NCBI RefSeq assembly: GCF_002980495.1
Contig: NZ_PVBR01000007.1
Location: 1-64,000, forward strand
DNA from: Phyllobacterium phragmitis
GTDB lineage: Bacteria; Pseudomonadota; Alphaproteobacteria; Rhizobiales; Rhizobiaceae
Length of the DNA stretch: 64,000 bases
Direction of reading: 5' to 3'
In this document: positions 52,439 through 64,000 of the stretch, one piece after another
How positions within the stretch are numbered: the first letter of the stretch is position 1
Layout of the letters: each line of letters begins with the position of its first letter
Made by a program: the position numbers and the translations under genes
The notes under the pieces: model-generated
Seen by the model: the letters and a program-made list of their open reading frames with translations, nothing else
Databases searched by the model: none
Told to the model about the DNA's origin: nothing

Positions 52439-52738
52439 TTAGTCGTCCTTCTTCCGGTCGGAATGGCCGAGATCGCGCTCCGGCCAGACGATATTGCGCA
52501 CCAGCTGCTTCAAGACCTTCGCCTCGGGAAAGCCGCCGTCGCGCTTGCGTTCCCAGATCAGCTCTTCGCCGACGCGTATCTCGAATATCCCGCCGGTACC
52601 GGGGATGAGCGCCACTTCGCCGATATCCTGGCCGAAGGTCGAGAGCAGCTCCTGCGCCATCCATGCGGCACGCAGAAGCCAGCTGCATTGGGTGCAATAG
52701 GTGATGGTGATGCGGGGTTTGTCGGTCATATCGATCAT
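52439..52738 (-). CDS. SelT/SelW/SelH (Rdx)-family protein
   Basis: The 99-residue thioredoxin-like protein has the redox CxxC in ITYCTQCSWLLRA near residue 15 and the FEIRVGEELIWERKRDGGFP segment that marks the Rdx family. It is a Cys homologue of the selenoproteins and probably a thiol oxidoreductase. The ATG at 52738 has AGGTGG upstream, and ATG at 52729 is also possible. Confidence 0.92.
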   Translation of the reverse strand: MIDMTDKPRITITYCTQCSWLLRAAWMAQELLSTFGQDIGEVALIPGTGGIFEIRVGEELIWERKRDGGFPEAKVLKQLVRNIVWPERDLGHSDRKKDD

Positions 52739-53166
52739 GCGCCACCTGATATCACATCCTTATCGCAATGGAAGGTGGTTGCCACGCCCGCTTGTCGCGT
52801 CTGGCCATTGAGAAAGAACGCCCCGATCCGGGAGTGGGAAGACGGGCGGTCTTGCGAACGCTCGTATGAAATAATTTGACTGCGATCACAAGACCGCCCG
52901 TCCGGCGATTTCTGTCTCCGTCCGTTGCCTTAAGTGCTCTTTCGGCACATACCGAGCGTAGTCTCGGCAGGGTGAACCAGGACGCGAGCCTCCCCGGGCC
53001 CGCCGCTACGTCAGCGGCGAGGCGGAGGCGCCGGTTCCTCCCGCGAGACCCGCCGTCGCGAGCCGCGTTCCCGCCAGGAAGAACTGTCGATCAGAGTAAT
53101 GGCAGAGTGGAGATGGGGGATAAGTTTCTGGAGTGAGCCGTAGAGACTGCCTCCGCTGCCTGCTGC
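52739..53166. other. Structured GC-rich gap with a long-range inverted repeat
   Basis: A perfect 14-base inverted repeat (GACGGGCGGTCTTG at 52841-52854 and its complement at 52889-52902) encloses 34 bases. A very GC-rich stretch follows (52970-53080) with local hairpins such as GCCGC-TACGTCA-GCGGC. No gene is supported. A dispersed repeat or a structured RNA is possible, but it matches no RNA family that I recognise. Confidence 0.5.
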
Positions 53167-53322
53167 CTATTGCGCGATCTGCTCTTCCTGCTCCTGCGTC
53201 AAAGGTTTGATCTCAGGCGGCAATGGTTCTGCGACTGGATATGGGGCGGTAGGCTTCACCGGCCGAGATAACGCACAGGCGGAGAGAAGGGAGACAAGAA
53301 TCAGCGTGGAGAGGAGTTTCAT
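53167..53322 (-). CDS. Small lipoprotein (51 aa)
   Basis: The product starts MKLLSTLILVSLLSACALSR, a lipoprotein signal with the lipobox LLSAC at 12-16. The mature part is short and Pro/Glu-rich (TAPYPVAEPLPPEIKPLTQE). No family is recognised. The ribosome binding site is weak, and a longer in-frame start at 53439 overlaps the Fic gene. It resembles the small entericidin-like or LPS-associated lipoproteins only in general layout. Confidence 0.6.
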   Translation of the reverse strand: MKLLSTLILVSLLSACALSRPVKPTAPYPVAEPLPPEIKPLTQEQEEQIAQ

Positions 53323-53413
53323 CACCGGGGCGACAGGAAGACGATGTGGCACAATCGCGGCAATAGAAAAGAGTATGCCGGCCACGCGGGCATCCAGGCC
53401 ATATCGGGGTCGG

Positions 53414-54070
53414 CTATAATCTGCCTCCCGCCTTTTCATAAGCGTTTCGAAGCTGGACAGCCAGCATACCGGAAAGCAACTCTTCCATTACTGACAAATC
53501 AATCTTTCCGTTGGCGAATGCGGCATCGGCTGCATCCAATGCGGCAAAATAAGGATTTCTATTTTCAACGATTTGTTCCGGAATTGCGGGCGTTCCCGGT
53601 AGAATACTCCCTGTCTTTATGCACAAAACCACATAAGACAAGATTCGGGAGGTTCGACCATTCCCATCCGAGAAGGGGTGAATCCAATTCAGTCGCCACA
53701 TTATGTATGATGCTAAATGAATTGCTGTGGCATCACTCCAGTTGTCGTTGACGTAATCACACATCTCCTCAACGCGTTCAGCGACAAGATGTGCCTCAAC
53801 CGGCTTATGTTTGCTTCCTAATATTTCAACACCAGCGGGCCTGAAATTTCCCGCATATGCGCTTATGCCTGCCAAGGCTTCCCGCTGTAACGCCAAGACG
53901 ACCGAGACTCGTAGCTTGAATGTGCCACGATCCAAAGCCTGCTGAACGACCTGCATCCCATAGTCATACTGCTTGAGACCATTTCTCGCCTCAGCCTCTG
54001 CTTTTTTCAGCGGATCTTTAATGATCTCGGCTTCAAATGCTACGCTATGGCGCTGTGCTTCGTCCGTCAT
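53414..54070 (-). CDS. Fic-domain protein (AMPylator)
   Basis: The 218-residue protein has the complete Fic active site HPFSDGNGRTSR (catalytic His, the phosphate-binding loop and the second Arg). Fic enzymes move AMP, or less often another nucleotide, to Tyr/Thr/Ser of target proteins. The segment before it (EAHLVAERVEEMCDYVNDNW) is the usual flap. The last helix has SVMEELL, similar in position to the S-x-x-x-E inhibitory helix of class III Fic proteins but lacking the Gly/Asn after Glu. It follows a 59-residue gene by 19 bases. Confidence 0.9.
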   Translation of the reverse strand: MTDEAQRHSVAFEAEIIKDPLKKAEAEARNGLKQYDYGMQVVQQALDRGTFKLRVSVVLALQREALAGISAYAGNFRPAGVEILGSKHKPVEAHLVAERVEEMCDYVNDNWSDATAIHLASYIMWRLNWIHPFSDGNGRTSRILSYVVLCIKTGSILPGTPAIPEQIVENRNPYFAALDAADAAFANGKIDLSVMEELLSGMLAVQLRNAYEKAGGRL

Positions 54071-54089
54071 AGCACTTTCTCTAACGAAT

Positions 54090-54269
54090 TTACTTCAGAT
54101 TCACTGACCGCAGCTTCTCCGCCTGATCATCAATCATTGCGCGAGTGATCATTTCATTTTCGAATTTGGTATTCCCATACGCAAAGCTACGGCGCTGCTG
54201 CTCCAAATCCTGCTTCGTCTGCTCAATCGTTTTGGCAGCCTCTATCAGCTGTTTCAAAGCGTCGGTCAT
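54090..54269 (-). CDS. Small protein upstream of Fic, candidate antitoxin (59 aa)
   Basis: The 59-residue helical protein starts MTDALKQLIEAAKTIEQTKQ after a perfect AGGAGGTGATT site. The later part has RSFAYGNTKFENEMITRAM, a stretch often seen joined to Fic domains. The strict inhibitory pattern (Ser/Thr-x-x-x-Glu-Gly/Asn) is not found; TKFEN is one residue short. Size, order and spacing suit an antitoxin, or the N-terminal half of a split Fic protein. Confidence 0.7.
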   Translation of the reverse strand: MTDALKQLIEAAKTIEQTKQDLEQQRRSFAYGNTKFENEMITRAMIDDQAEKLRSVNLK

Positions 54270-54400
54270 AATCACCTCCTGCATGTCTTTGCGACAGCAT
54301 CTGCATCCCGCCCCCAAATCACACCCTATATATAGATGGGCGAAAAAGGCGTTAAATTCCACTCATAAGTTCGAGGACCGCGCTCGCTGATTGCGCGCCC

Positions 54401-56209
<1,809 letters not shown>

Positions 56210-56458
56210 GCGCGCGATTTAGCAGGCGGACGCGAAAACGCAAAGAGGTAATACGCCAGAAGATTGGGGAACGCGGCGGCAAAAGCGCCTGTTTTGCGCC
56301 TGCATCATCATGCCCCCTTTGCGCCCGCGAAAAAACCCATTACACCACCGCTGAAAAGGGCGGTGTCGAAGTGCTGGCGCCGCCGGACTTTATTTTAGCC
56401 GCATTATGCGATGCCAAGTGATTGCGCTTGGCGGCAGATGCTCTTGCAGGAGATTGCC

Positions 56459-57445
56459 ATGGCCGTCGAGAAAACGGGTATTCTCAACAAACCGAAGCTC
56501 GTCACCGTCTTCGGCGGTTCGGGTTTCGTCGGCCGCCATGTGGTGGCGGCGCTGGCGCAGCGCGGATACCGGGTGCGCGTCGCGGTGCGCCGTCCGACAC
56601 TCGCGCCCTATCTGCAGCCACTCGGCAATATGGGCCAGATCCAGGCCGTCCAGGCCAATCTGCGCTATCGCTGGTCGATCGACCGGGCGGTCAGGGGCGC
56701 CGATCATGTGATCAATCTGGTCGGCATCCTCGCCGAGGGCGGGAGCCAGCGTTTCAACGCCATCCAGGCCTCAGGCGCACGCGCGCTCGCGGAAGCCGCA
56801 CGGGCGGAGGGCATTCCGCTTACCCATATCTCGGCCATCGGCGCCGACCCGCAATCGGCTTCCGCCTATGGCCGCACCAAGGCCGAGGGCGAGAAGGCCG
56901 TGCGCGAGACGCTGCCCGACGCCATCATCCTGCGCCCTTCGATCATCTTCGGGCCGGAGGACAGCTTCTTCAACAAATTCGCCAATATGGCGCGCTTCTC
57001 GCCGTTCCTGCCGCTGATCGGCGGCGGCAAGACCAAGTTCCAGCCGGTCTATGTCGGCGACGTGGCGGAAGTCGTGGCGCGCACCGTGGACGGCACGCTC
57101 GAACGGGGCAAGATTTATGAGCTCGGCGGCCCTGAAGTGATGAGCTTCCGGCGCTGCATGGAGGAAATGCTTGAGGTGATCGACCGCAAGCGCGTTCTCC
57201 TGCCCATTCCGTGGTCCGCGGCGAAAATCATCGGCTCGGTGGCGGGGCTGCTGCCCAAGCCGCCGCTGACCCGCGACCAGGTATTGCTGCTGCAGCACGA
57301 CAATGTGGTTTCATCAGAAGCTGCAAGCGAAGGCCGCACATTCGAGGGCATCGGCATCCGCCCGACGGGGACCGATGTGGTGCTGCCGACCTATCTCTGG
57401 CGCTTCCGCGAACAGGGGCAGTTCACCAAGAAGGGCATGGCGTGA
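56459..57445 (+). CDS. NDUFA9-like NAD(P)-binding SDR protein (complex I-associated type)
   Basis: The 328-residue atypical short-chain dehydrogenase has the TVFGGSGFVGRHVVAAL dinucleotide fold, and segments HISAIGADPQSASAYGRTKA and QPVYVGDVAEVVA. It matches the alphaproteobacterial homologues of mitochondrial NDUFA9. It may support quinone or respiratory-complex biology but no enzymatic reaction is proven. ATG at 56459 has AGGAG upstream. Confidence 0.9.
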   Translation: MAVEKTGILNKPKLVTVFGGSGFVGRHVVAALAQRGYRVRVAVRRPTLAPYLQPLGNMGQIQAVQANLRYRWSIDRAVRGADHVINLVGILAEGGSQRFNAIQASGARALAEAARAEGIPLTHISAIGADPQSASAYGRTKAEGEKAVRETLPDAIILRPSIIFGPEDSFFNKFANMARFSPFLPLIGGGKTKFQPVYVGDVAEVVARTVDGTLERGKIYELGGPEVMSFRRCMEEMLEVIDRKRVLLPIPWSAAKIIGSVAGLLPKPPLTRDQVLLLQHDNVVSSEAASEGRTFEGIGIRPTGTDVVLPTYLWRFREQGQFTKKGMA

Positions 57446-57452
57446 GGCCTCG

Positions 57453-57622
57453 CCCTTCCTTCTCCCCTTGTGGGAGAAGGTGCCTGAGCGAAGCGAAGGC
57501 GGATGAGGGGTGGCGAGAGCAAGCCGCCTCGATGGCGGGCGTAGCGCGCATATATATAAGGCGGTGAATACCCCTCATCCGACCCTTCGGGCCACCTTCT
57601 CCCACAAGGGGAGAAGGAAGGG
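57453..57622. repeat. Paired-palindrome intergenic repeat, class E
   Basis: Ends CCCTTCCTTCTCCCCTTGTG and the inverse at 57603-57622 enclose about 130 bases. Inner words GCGGATGAGGGGT and ACCCCTCATCCG are also inverted. It fills the gap between two convergent genes. The centre has an ATATATATA run at about 57548-57556. Confidence 0.8.
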
Positions 57623-57629
57623 AAAAAGA

Positions 57630-58436
57630 TCAGCCCCAGATGAGCAGTGCCGCGAGCCCGACCGCCCCGACGATCAGCCGCCACCAGGCGAAAAGCGCGA
57701 AACCGTGGCGCGAGACGTAATCGAGGAGATGGCGCACGACGAAGACGCCTGAGATGAAGGCCATGACGAAGCCGACGCCGATGATCGCCGCATCGTCCAT
57801 GCTCAGGATATTGCGGTTCTTGAAGAGATCGTAGACGAAGGCGCCGGCCATGGTGGGCATGGCGAGGAAGAAGGAGAATTCGGCCGCCGAACGCTTGTCG
57901 GTGCCCATCATCAGCGCGCCAACGATGGTGGCGCCCGAACGCGACGTGCCGGGGATCATCGCAAGGCACTGGAAAAAGCCGATCTTCAGGCAGAGCGACA
58001 GCGGATAGTCCATCACGTCGTGATAGCGCGGCTTGAGATCGAGGCGGTCGACATAGAGAAGGACGAAACCGCCCAGGATCAGCATGATGCAGACGAGCAT
58101 CGGCGTTTCGAAGAGTACCGTCTTGATGAAATCATGCGCGAATGCACCGATGACGGCAGCGGGCAGGAAGGCGATGAGGATGCCGAGGACGAAACGCCTG
58201 GTACGCGGATCGTGCGGCAGGCTGACCAGCATCTTCCATAATCTGCCGAAATAGACGCTGAGGATGGCGAGGATGGCACCCAGCTGGATCAGCACCTCGA
58301 AGGTCTTTCCCGTCGATTGAAATCCGAGGAAATGGCCCGCCAGCAACAGATGCCCCGTCGAGGAAACGGGGATGAACTCGGTCAAGCCTTCGAGCAGGCC
58401 CAGAAACAGGGCATCAAAGAGGGTCTTTATATCCAT
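57630..58436 (-). CDS. uppP: Undecaprenyl-diphosphatase
   Basis: The 268-residue membrane enzyme recycles undecaprenyl pyrophosphate for peptidoglycan and other wall polymers, and gives bacitracin resistance. The active-site motifs [14 protein letters not shown] and [11 protein letters not shown] are intact, with about eight spans. The start is the ATG at 58436. The gene is alone. Confidence 0.97.
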   Translation of the reverse strand: MDIKTLFDALFLGLLEGLTEFIPVSSTGHLLLAGHFLGFQSTGKTFEVLIQLGAILAILSVYFGRLWKMLVSLPHDPRTRRFVLGILIAFLPAAVIGAFAHDFIKTVLFETPMLVCIMLILGGFVLLYVDRLDLKPRYHDVMDYPLSLCLKIGFFQCLAMIPGTSRSGATIVGALMMGTDKRSAAEFSFFLAMPTMAGAFVYDLFKNRNILSMDDAAIIGVGFVMAFISGVFVVRHLLDYVSRHGFALFAWWRLIVGAVGLAALLIWG

Positions 58437-58701
58437 GCGGGGGAACCTTCGCTTGAAACTGGGTGGTGATGGGAATGTGCCAGATTGACAGCGGCAGAAT
58501 TAGGACAGCCAGGGATCGCTTGTTTCCCGCATCCGTTACCCCTATAGGTTTGGCCGATAAGGACTGGCCGGGAATCAGACAGCGGAAGAAATACGCCGCT
58601 GACCGATGAAATGCCAGCCCGGCAGGGCATAGATCGCGAGAAGCAGCGATTCCGCCCGATTTTGGTAATACTTCACCTTGGAAGATATTTCACGCGCAAC
58701 C

Positions 58702-59374
58702 ATGCTGACGCTTTTTCATCATCCCATGTCCACCGGCTCGCGCTATGCGCGGCTGATCCTCAACGAATACGGCGTCGAGGCCGAACTGATCGAGGAAAAG
58801 CCATGGGCGCGGCGCAAGGAATTCCTGGCGCTCAATCCGGCGGGCACGCTGCCGGTGCTGCTGGCGGAAAACGACGTGCCGATCGTCGGGCCGACGGTGA
58901 TCGCCGAATATCTCGACGAGACCCGGGGGGCGCTGAAACGCAGCCGCCGGCTCCTGCCCGAAAGCCCGATCGAACGCGCCGAAGTGCGCCGCTTGGTCGA
59001 CTGGTTCCTCGGCAAGCTCGACAATGAGGTGACGCGTCATATCGCGCGCGAACGCATCTTCAAATTGCAGATGTCGGCGGAATCGGGCGGCAGCTCACCG
59101 GATTCGGCGGCGATCCGCGCCGCGCGGAGCAATATCCGCCAGCACATGAAATATGTCGATTATCTGGCGGCGACGCGCGACTGGCTGGGCGGCACGCTGC
59201 CGAGCTATGCCGATATGGCCGCGGCGTCCGCCATTTCCATTCTCGATTATCTGGGCGAAATCGAATGGCCGGACCACCCGGCAGCGCGCGACTGGTATAC
59301 GCGCATGAAATCACGCCCGTCCTTCCGCCCGCTGCTCACGGACCGGGTGCGCGGGCTTTCTCCGGTCGCACATT

Positions 59375-59394
<20 letters not shown>
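58702..59394 (+). CDS. fzlA: FzlA-like glutathione S-transferase-fold protein
   Basis: The 230-residue protein has an N-terminal thioredoxin fold ([20 protein letters not shown]) and a C-terminal helical GST domain. The opening, the segment [17 protein letters not shown] and the tail [13 protein letters not shown] resemble Caulobacter FzlA, which binds FtsZ and is required for division. FzlA proteins lack glutathione chemistry. The coupling to queG (20-base overlap) is shared with related genomes as far as I recall. A normal GST is the alternative. Confidence 0.78.
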
Positions 59395-60541
<1,147 letters not shown>

Positions 60542-60542
60542 A

Positions 60543-61415
60543 ATGCATATATTCATTTTCGGCGCGGGCTATTGCGGACAAGCCTTTGCGCGCGAAATCG
60601 GCGAAACCGCCGAACGAATCGCCGGCACGACGCGGGCGGCAGATAATTTTACCGCCCTCGAACAGGCGGGTATCGTTCCCTTTCTCTTCGACGGCACATC
60701 GGCTCCCGCCGAGATCGTCGAGGAGCTCGCCGGCACGACGCATCTCGTCGTTTCCATCTCGCCCGCCAGGACGGGCGATCCGGTTCTCTCGCTGTTCGGC
60801 GAGATGTTGCGGGACGCCTCGCCCGCGCTCGAATGGATCGGCTATCTCTCGACAGTCGGCGTCTATGGCGATCATGACGGCGCGTGGGTGAGCGAGGAAA
60901 CGCCGCCCAAGCCAATCTCGGCGCGTTCCGTCGAGCGTCTCACGGCGGAACGGAGATGGCAGGAATTGGCCGATACGCATGGCGTGCCGCTGGCCGTGCT
61001 GCGGCTTTCCGGCATTTACGGGCCGGGACGCAACCCTTTCGTCAATATCGAGAACGGTACGGCGCGGCGGCTGGTCAAGCCGGGGCAGGTGTTCAACCGC
61101 GTCCATGTCGACGATATCGCCGGAAGCCTGGCGCTTCTCGCCTCACGCAGCGCGGAAGGCATCTACAACATCACCGATGGTGAACCCGCGCCGCCGCAGG
61201 ACGTGGTAGCCAGCGCGGCGGAGATGATGGGCGTCGAACCGCCGCCGGAGATCGTTTTCGAGACGGCGGATCTTTCGCCGATGACGCGCTCCTTCTACGG
61301 CGAGAACAAGCGGGTCTCCAACGCCAGGATCAAGAAGCTCGGCTACCGCTTCCGCCATCCGGACTACCGGCAGGGCCTGACCGCGCTGTGGCGGGAAGGC
61401 AACTGGAAAGGCTGA
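60543..61415 (+). CDS. NAD-dependent epimerase/SDR-family protein (YeeZ-like)
   Basis: The 290-residue protein has the nucleotide-binding MHIFIFGAGYCGQAFAREI at its N-terminus and an extended-SDR body with YLSTVGVYGDHDGAWV, LRLSGIYGPGRNPFV and RVHVDDIAGSLALLA. The usual YxxxK active site is replaced by SARSVERLTAERRW, so it may bind nucleotide without the standard chemistry. It is the third gene of an fzlA-queG group. The substrate is unknown. Confidence 0.87.
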   Translation: MHIFIFGAGYCGQAFAREIGETAERIAGTTRAADNFTALEQAGIVPFLFDGTSAPAEIVEELAGTTHLVVSISPARTGDPVLSLFGEMLRDASPALEWIGYLSTVGVYGDHDGAWVSEETPPKPISARSVERLTAERRWQELADTHGVPLAVLRLSGIYGPGRNPFVNIENGTARRLVKPGQVFNRVHVDDIAGSLALLASRSAEGIYNITDGEPAPPQDVVASAAEMMGVEPPPEIVFETADLSPMTRSFYGENKRVSNARIKKLGYRFRHPDYRQGLTALWREGNWKG

Positions 61416-61549
61416 ATACCACGCCTTTCCGTTTTTCCGCATTTCCAAAGCATTGCCGCAGGAGTCCGCTGCCATCATAATGCCACTGACATGAGGGCAA
61501 GCTTGCCGAATCACTTCATTCTCGACGAGGTCCAATTGGGGGACTCCCG

Positions 61550-62596
61550 ATGTCTGCGACTTTCCTCACCCGCATCGGGCTAACCGCCCTTCTCTGCGCG
61601 GCAACGGCGCTGGAGATGATCGGTGCGACAAATGCGTTTGCCGATCAGCCGGCGAAGCAGGCATTCGGCGGCCAGAAACTGCCTGCCGTGGCCAAGCCGG
61701 AATCGGTCGGCTTCTATTCCAAGGGCTGTCTTGCCGGCGGCATCGCCATTCCCGTGGACGGGCCGAACTGGCAGGTGATGCGCCTGTCACGCAACCGGCG
61801 CTGGGGTCATCCGCGCATGATCGCGCTGCTCGAAAGGCTTTCGCGCGAGGCGGCGCAGGACGGCTGGCCGGGCCTGCTCGTCGGCGATATCTCGCAGCCG
61901 CGCGGCGGGCCGATGCTGAGCGGGCACGCCTCGCACCAGATCGGTCTCGACGCCGATGTCTGGCTGACGCCGATGCCGAAACGCCGCCTCAGCGACGCGG
62001 AACGCGAGAATGTCAGCGCCATCTCGGTACTGAAGGGGGATACGCTCTATGTCGACCCCAAAATCTGGTCCCCGGCCCATGCCGCGCTCCTGAAGCGGGC
62101 GGCGAGCTATCCGGAAGTGGAACGCATCTTCGTCCATCCCGGCATCAAGAAGAAGCTCTGCGACACCGTGACCGGCGACCGCAGCTGGATGGCCAAGATC
62201 CGCCCCTATTGGGGCCACCACTATCATTTCCACATACGCATGTCGTGCCAGCCCGGCTCGCCCGGCTGCAAACCGCAAGCGCCGACAGGCAGGGATGACG
62301 GCTGCGGCAAATCACTCGCCTGGTGGTTCACGGACGAGCCGTGGAAGCCGGCCAAGCCTTCCACGCCGAAAAAACCTAAAAAGCCGGCGATGCTATCGGA
62401 CCTGCCATCTGCCTGTGCACGCATATTGAACGAGCCCGCGCCCGCTTCCATCGCGGATGTGACGTTTGGTCTCGGCAGCGGTGGCGGCGCCGCCACGGAT
62501 GCCACTCCCGGTTCTCCACCAGTCCCGGCAGCGGCTTTTGCCGCGCCGCCGGCCGCGACAAGCATCCCGCTGCCGATCCCACGGCCGGGGAACTGA
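61550..62596 (+). CDS. mepA: Penicillin-insensitive murein endopeptidase
   Basis: The 348-residue exported LAS-family (M74) metallopeptidase cuts D-Ala-mDAP cross-links. It has a signal peptide (cleavage near AFA-DQP). The zinc ligands are His in LSGHASHQIGLDADVW (His and Asp) and the late HHYHFHIRM. The C-terminal tail of about 70 residues is Pro/Ala-rich and probably unstructured. The gene is preceded by GGGGGA. Confidence 0.95.
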   Translation: MSATFLTRIGLTALLCAATALEMIGATNAFADQPAKQAFGGQKLPAVAKPESVGFYSKGCLAGGIAIPVDGPNWQVMRLSRNRRWGHPRMIALLERLSREAAQDGWPGLLVGDISQPRGGPMLSGHASHQIGLDADVWLTPMPKRRLSDAERENVSAISVLKGDTLYVDPKIWSPAHAALLKRAASYPEVERIFVHPGIKKKLCDTVTGDRSWMAKIRPYWGHHYHFHIRMSCQPGSPGCKPQAPTGRDDGCGKSLAWWFTDEPWKPAKPSTPKKPKKPAMLSDLPSACARILNEPAPASIADVTFGLGSGGGAATDATPGSPPVPAAAFAAPPAATSIPLPIPRPGN

Positions 62597-62706
62597 CAGA
62601 TTCATGGACGCACCCACCAGGCAAAGAGCAATCGGCCCTTTTCAGGCGGGGATGGTTTCGTTATAGATTTCAACCGATTTAGCACTGTTCCCAATATGGA
62701 TTTCTC

Positions 62707-63093
62707 GTGTCGAAGCCATTACGTCTAGCGCTGATCGCGCATGACCAGAAGAAGGACGACATGGTCGCCTTTGTCCGCGCCCATGAAAGCCGGCTTTCGC
62801 GGTTCGAGATCGTCTCGACCGGCACCACCGGCGGGTTGGTGCAGGAGGCGTGTCCTTCGCTTGTCGTGCACCGGGTCAAGAGCGGACCGCTCGGAGGCGA
62901 TCAGCAGATCGGCGCAATGATCGCCGAGGGCGTGGTCCAGGCGATGATCTTCTTCATCGATCCGCTATCGCCGATGCCGCACGATGTCGACGTCAAGGCG
63001 CTGACGCGGCTCGGCAGCGTCTACGACATACCGATGGCATTGAACCGTGCCACGGCGGAAATGCTGGTGGAAAAGCTGGCGCATGCGAAATAG
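62707..63093 (+). CDS. mgsA: Methylglyoxal synthase
   Basis: The 128-residue enzyme turns dihydroxyacetone phosphate into methylglyoxal. The catalytic Asp region [15 protein letters not shown], the phosphate loop TGTTGGLVQ and [13 protein letters not shown] are complete. The start is GTG. The TAG stop is the first three bases of a TAGAGC-class repeat, and glk starts 52 bases later. Confidence 0.96.
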   Translation: MSKPLRLALIAHDQKKDDMVAFVRAHESRLSRFEIVSTGTTGGLVQEACPSLVVHRVKSGPLGGDQQIGAMIAEGVVQAMIFFIDPLSPMPHDVDVKALTRLGSVYDIPMALNRATAEMLVEKLAHAK

Positions 63094-63130
63094 AGCAGTT
63101 CCGTCAAAGACGGAGGCTGGCTCCGAAGCA
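63091..63130. repeat. Short TAGAGC-class repeat between mgsA and glk
   Basis: TAGAGCAGTTCCGTCAAAGA begins exactly at the mgsA stop codon and contains a CCGTC-AAA-GACGG hairpin (63102-63114). It is a short member of the family seen after the IclR gene, engB, dapD and two small reverse-strand genes. Confidence 0.65.
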
Positions 63131-63145
63131 GAACGGGAAGATAAA

Positions 63146-64000
63146 ATGATCTCCAACATCGACACCGACAGCATACTGCATTTCCCGGTTCTTGTCGGCG
63201 ATATCGGCGGCACCAACGCGCGGTTTGCCATCCTCGTCGATTCCTATGCCGAGCCGAAGCAGTTCCCGACCCTGCAGACGGCGGATTACGAAACGATCGA
63301 CGATGCGATCCAGAGCGCCGTCCTCGACCACACATCGATCCAGCCACGCTCGGCGGTGCTGGCCATTGCCGGACCGGTCGAGGGCGACGAGATCGATCTG
63401 ACCAACTGCCCCTGGGTGGTGAAGCCCAAGCAGATGATGGAGACGCTCGGGCTGGAGGACATCATCGTCGTCAATGATTTCGAGGCGCAGGCGCTGGCCG
63501 TCGCCTCGCTGGAGAGCGAGTATCTGGAAAAGATCGGCGGCGGCGAGGGTGAGCCGAACGGCAGCCGTGTCGTGCTCGGCCCCGGCACGGGCCTTGGCGT
63601 GGCGGGACTGATCCGCACCCGGCAGACATGGGTGCCGGTTCCCGGCGAAGGCGGCCATGTCGATTTCGGACCGCGCAGCGAACGCGATTTCGAGATATTC
63701 CCGCATCTCGAGCGCATCGAGGGGCGCATCTCGGCCGAACAGCTTTTGTGCGGACGCGGGCTGCAGAACATCTACCACGCCGTCTGCAAGGCGAATGGCG
63801 TCGCGCCGGCACTCGCAACGCCGGCCGAGATCACCGGTGCCGCGCTGGACGACTCGTCCAAGGAAGCCAGGGAGACGCTGCAGCTCTTCGTCGTCTATCT
63901 CGGACGGCTTTCGGGCGATTTCGCGCTCACCTTCATGGCGCTGGGCGGGATCTATCTGGCGGGCGGCATCGTGCAGCGTATCATCCCGGCGCTGAAAGAC
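63146..64000 (+). CDS. glk: Glucokinase, cut by the right window edge
   Basis: The first 285 codons are present; the family is usually about 330-345 residues, so about 50-60 are missing. The N-terminal ATP-binding [15 protein letters not shown], the sugar-binding [11 protein letters not shown] (catalytic Asp) and the [11 protein letters not shown] and [11 protein letters not shown] stretches are clear. It phosphorylates glucose in the cytosol. ATG at 63146 follows GGGAAGATAAA. Confidence 0.96.
   Translation, partial: MISNIDTDSILHFPVLVGDIGGTNARFAILVDSYAEPKQFPTLQTADYETIDDAIQSAVLDHTSIQPRSAVLAIAGPVEGDEIDLTNCPWVVKPKQMMETLGLEDIIVVNDFEAQALAVASLESEYLEKIGGGEGEPNGSRVVLGPGTGLGVAGLIRTRQTWVPVPGEGGHVDFGPRSERDFEIFPHLERIEGRISAEQLLCGRGLQNIYHAVCKANGVAPALATPAEITGAALDDSSKEARETLQLFVVYLGRLSGDFALTFMALGGIYLAGGIVQRIIPALKD

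Noticed and set aside
52876-53136. 86-codon forward frame in the GC-rich gap
   Set aside because: It runs across inverted repeats and a highly GC-biased tract, has no ribosome binding site, and its translation is Arg/Pro/Ala-rich noise.

Overview
This is a chromosomal window of a GC-rich alphaproteobacterium of the order Hyphomicrobiales (Rhizobiales), most like the Brucellaceae/Phyllobacteriaceae. The pointers are the housekeeping blocks rpmH-rnpA-yidC-engB, argB, dapD, dapE, def-fmt-truA, lepA and mgsA-glk, the many polar amino-acid ABC cassettes, and a large set of paired-palindrome intergenic repeats. No rRNA, tRNA, CRISPR array, prophage or plasmid function is seen. An IS481-type element is cut by the left edge.

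Region 1 (1-7230) is a catabolic island: a HutC-type repressor faces a HisJQMP-like transporter operon that continues into a HAL/PAL-family lyase homologue and a SolA-type flavin amine oxidase. The lyase lacks exactly the three residues (Ala-Ser-Gly) that normally form the MIO cofactor, which makes it the most puzzling protein in the window. Region 2 (7231-13218) has a membrane PQQ glucose dehydrogenase, a protein very like the XylX 2-keto-3-deoxy-pentonate dehydratases, and a PAS-PAS-GGDEF-EAL protein. Region 3 (13515-21252) is a ten-gene thiamine operon behind a TPP riboswitch: thiD, thiO, thiS, thiG, thiE, thiF, thiY, tenA, thiZ, thiX. It joins thiazole synthesis and coupling to salvage of pyrimidine precursors, with no thiC in the window. 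Region 4 (21253-27567) is a second amino-acid-type ABC cassette with a RidA protein, an IclR regulator and a convergent semialdehyde-type dehydrogenase. Region 5 (27750-32775) has an esterase, the periplasmic methionine sulfoxide repair pair msrPQ, a DUF4105 membrane protein, a second RidA protein and two small hypothetical genes.

Region 6 (32776-43962) begins with a gene-poor stretch and then has rpmH, rnpA, yidC, a truncated acetyltransferase remnant, engB, an ECF sigma/anti-sigma pair, argB, a DMT transporter, a HAD nucleotidase, a DUF817 protein, a LOG-fold protein and dapD. Region 7 (43963-53166) has two tandem small exported proteins, a tandem repeat, a transglutaminase-like protein, dapE, truA, fmt, def, rmuC and a Rdx/SelW protein. 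Region 8 (53167-64000) has a small lipoprotein, a Fic protein with a tiny upstream partner, lepA, an NDUFA9-like protein, uppP, an FzlA-like GST, queG, an SDR, mepA, mgsA and the first 285 codons of glk.

At least five classes of palindromic repeat occupy the gaps. One class starts with the bases TAGAGC or TAAAGC and appears to supply the stop codon of four different genes.
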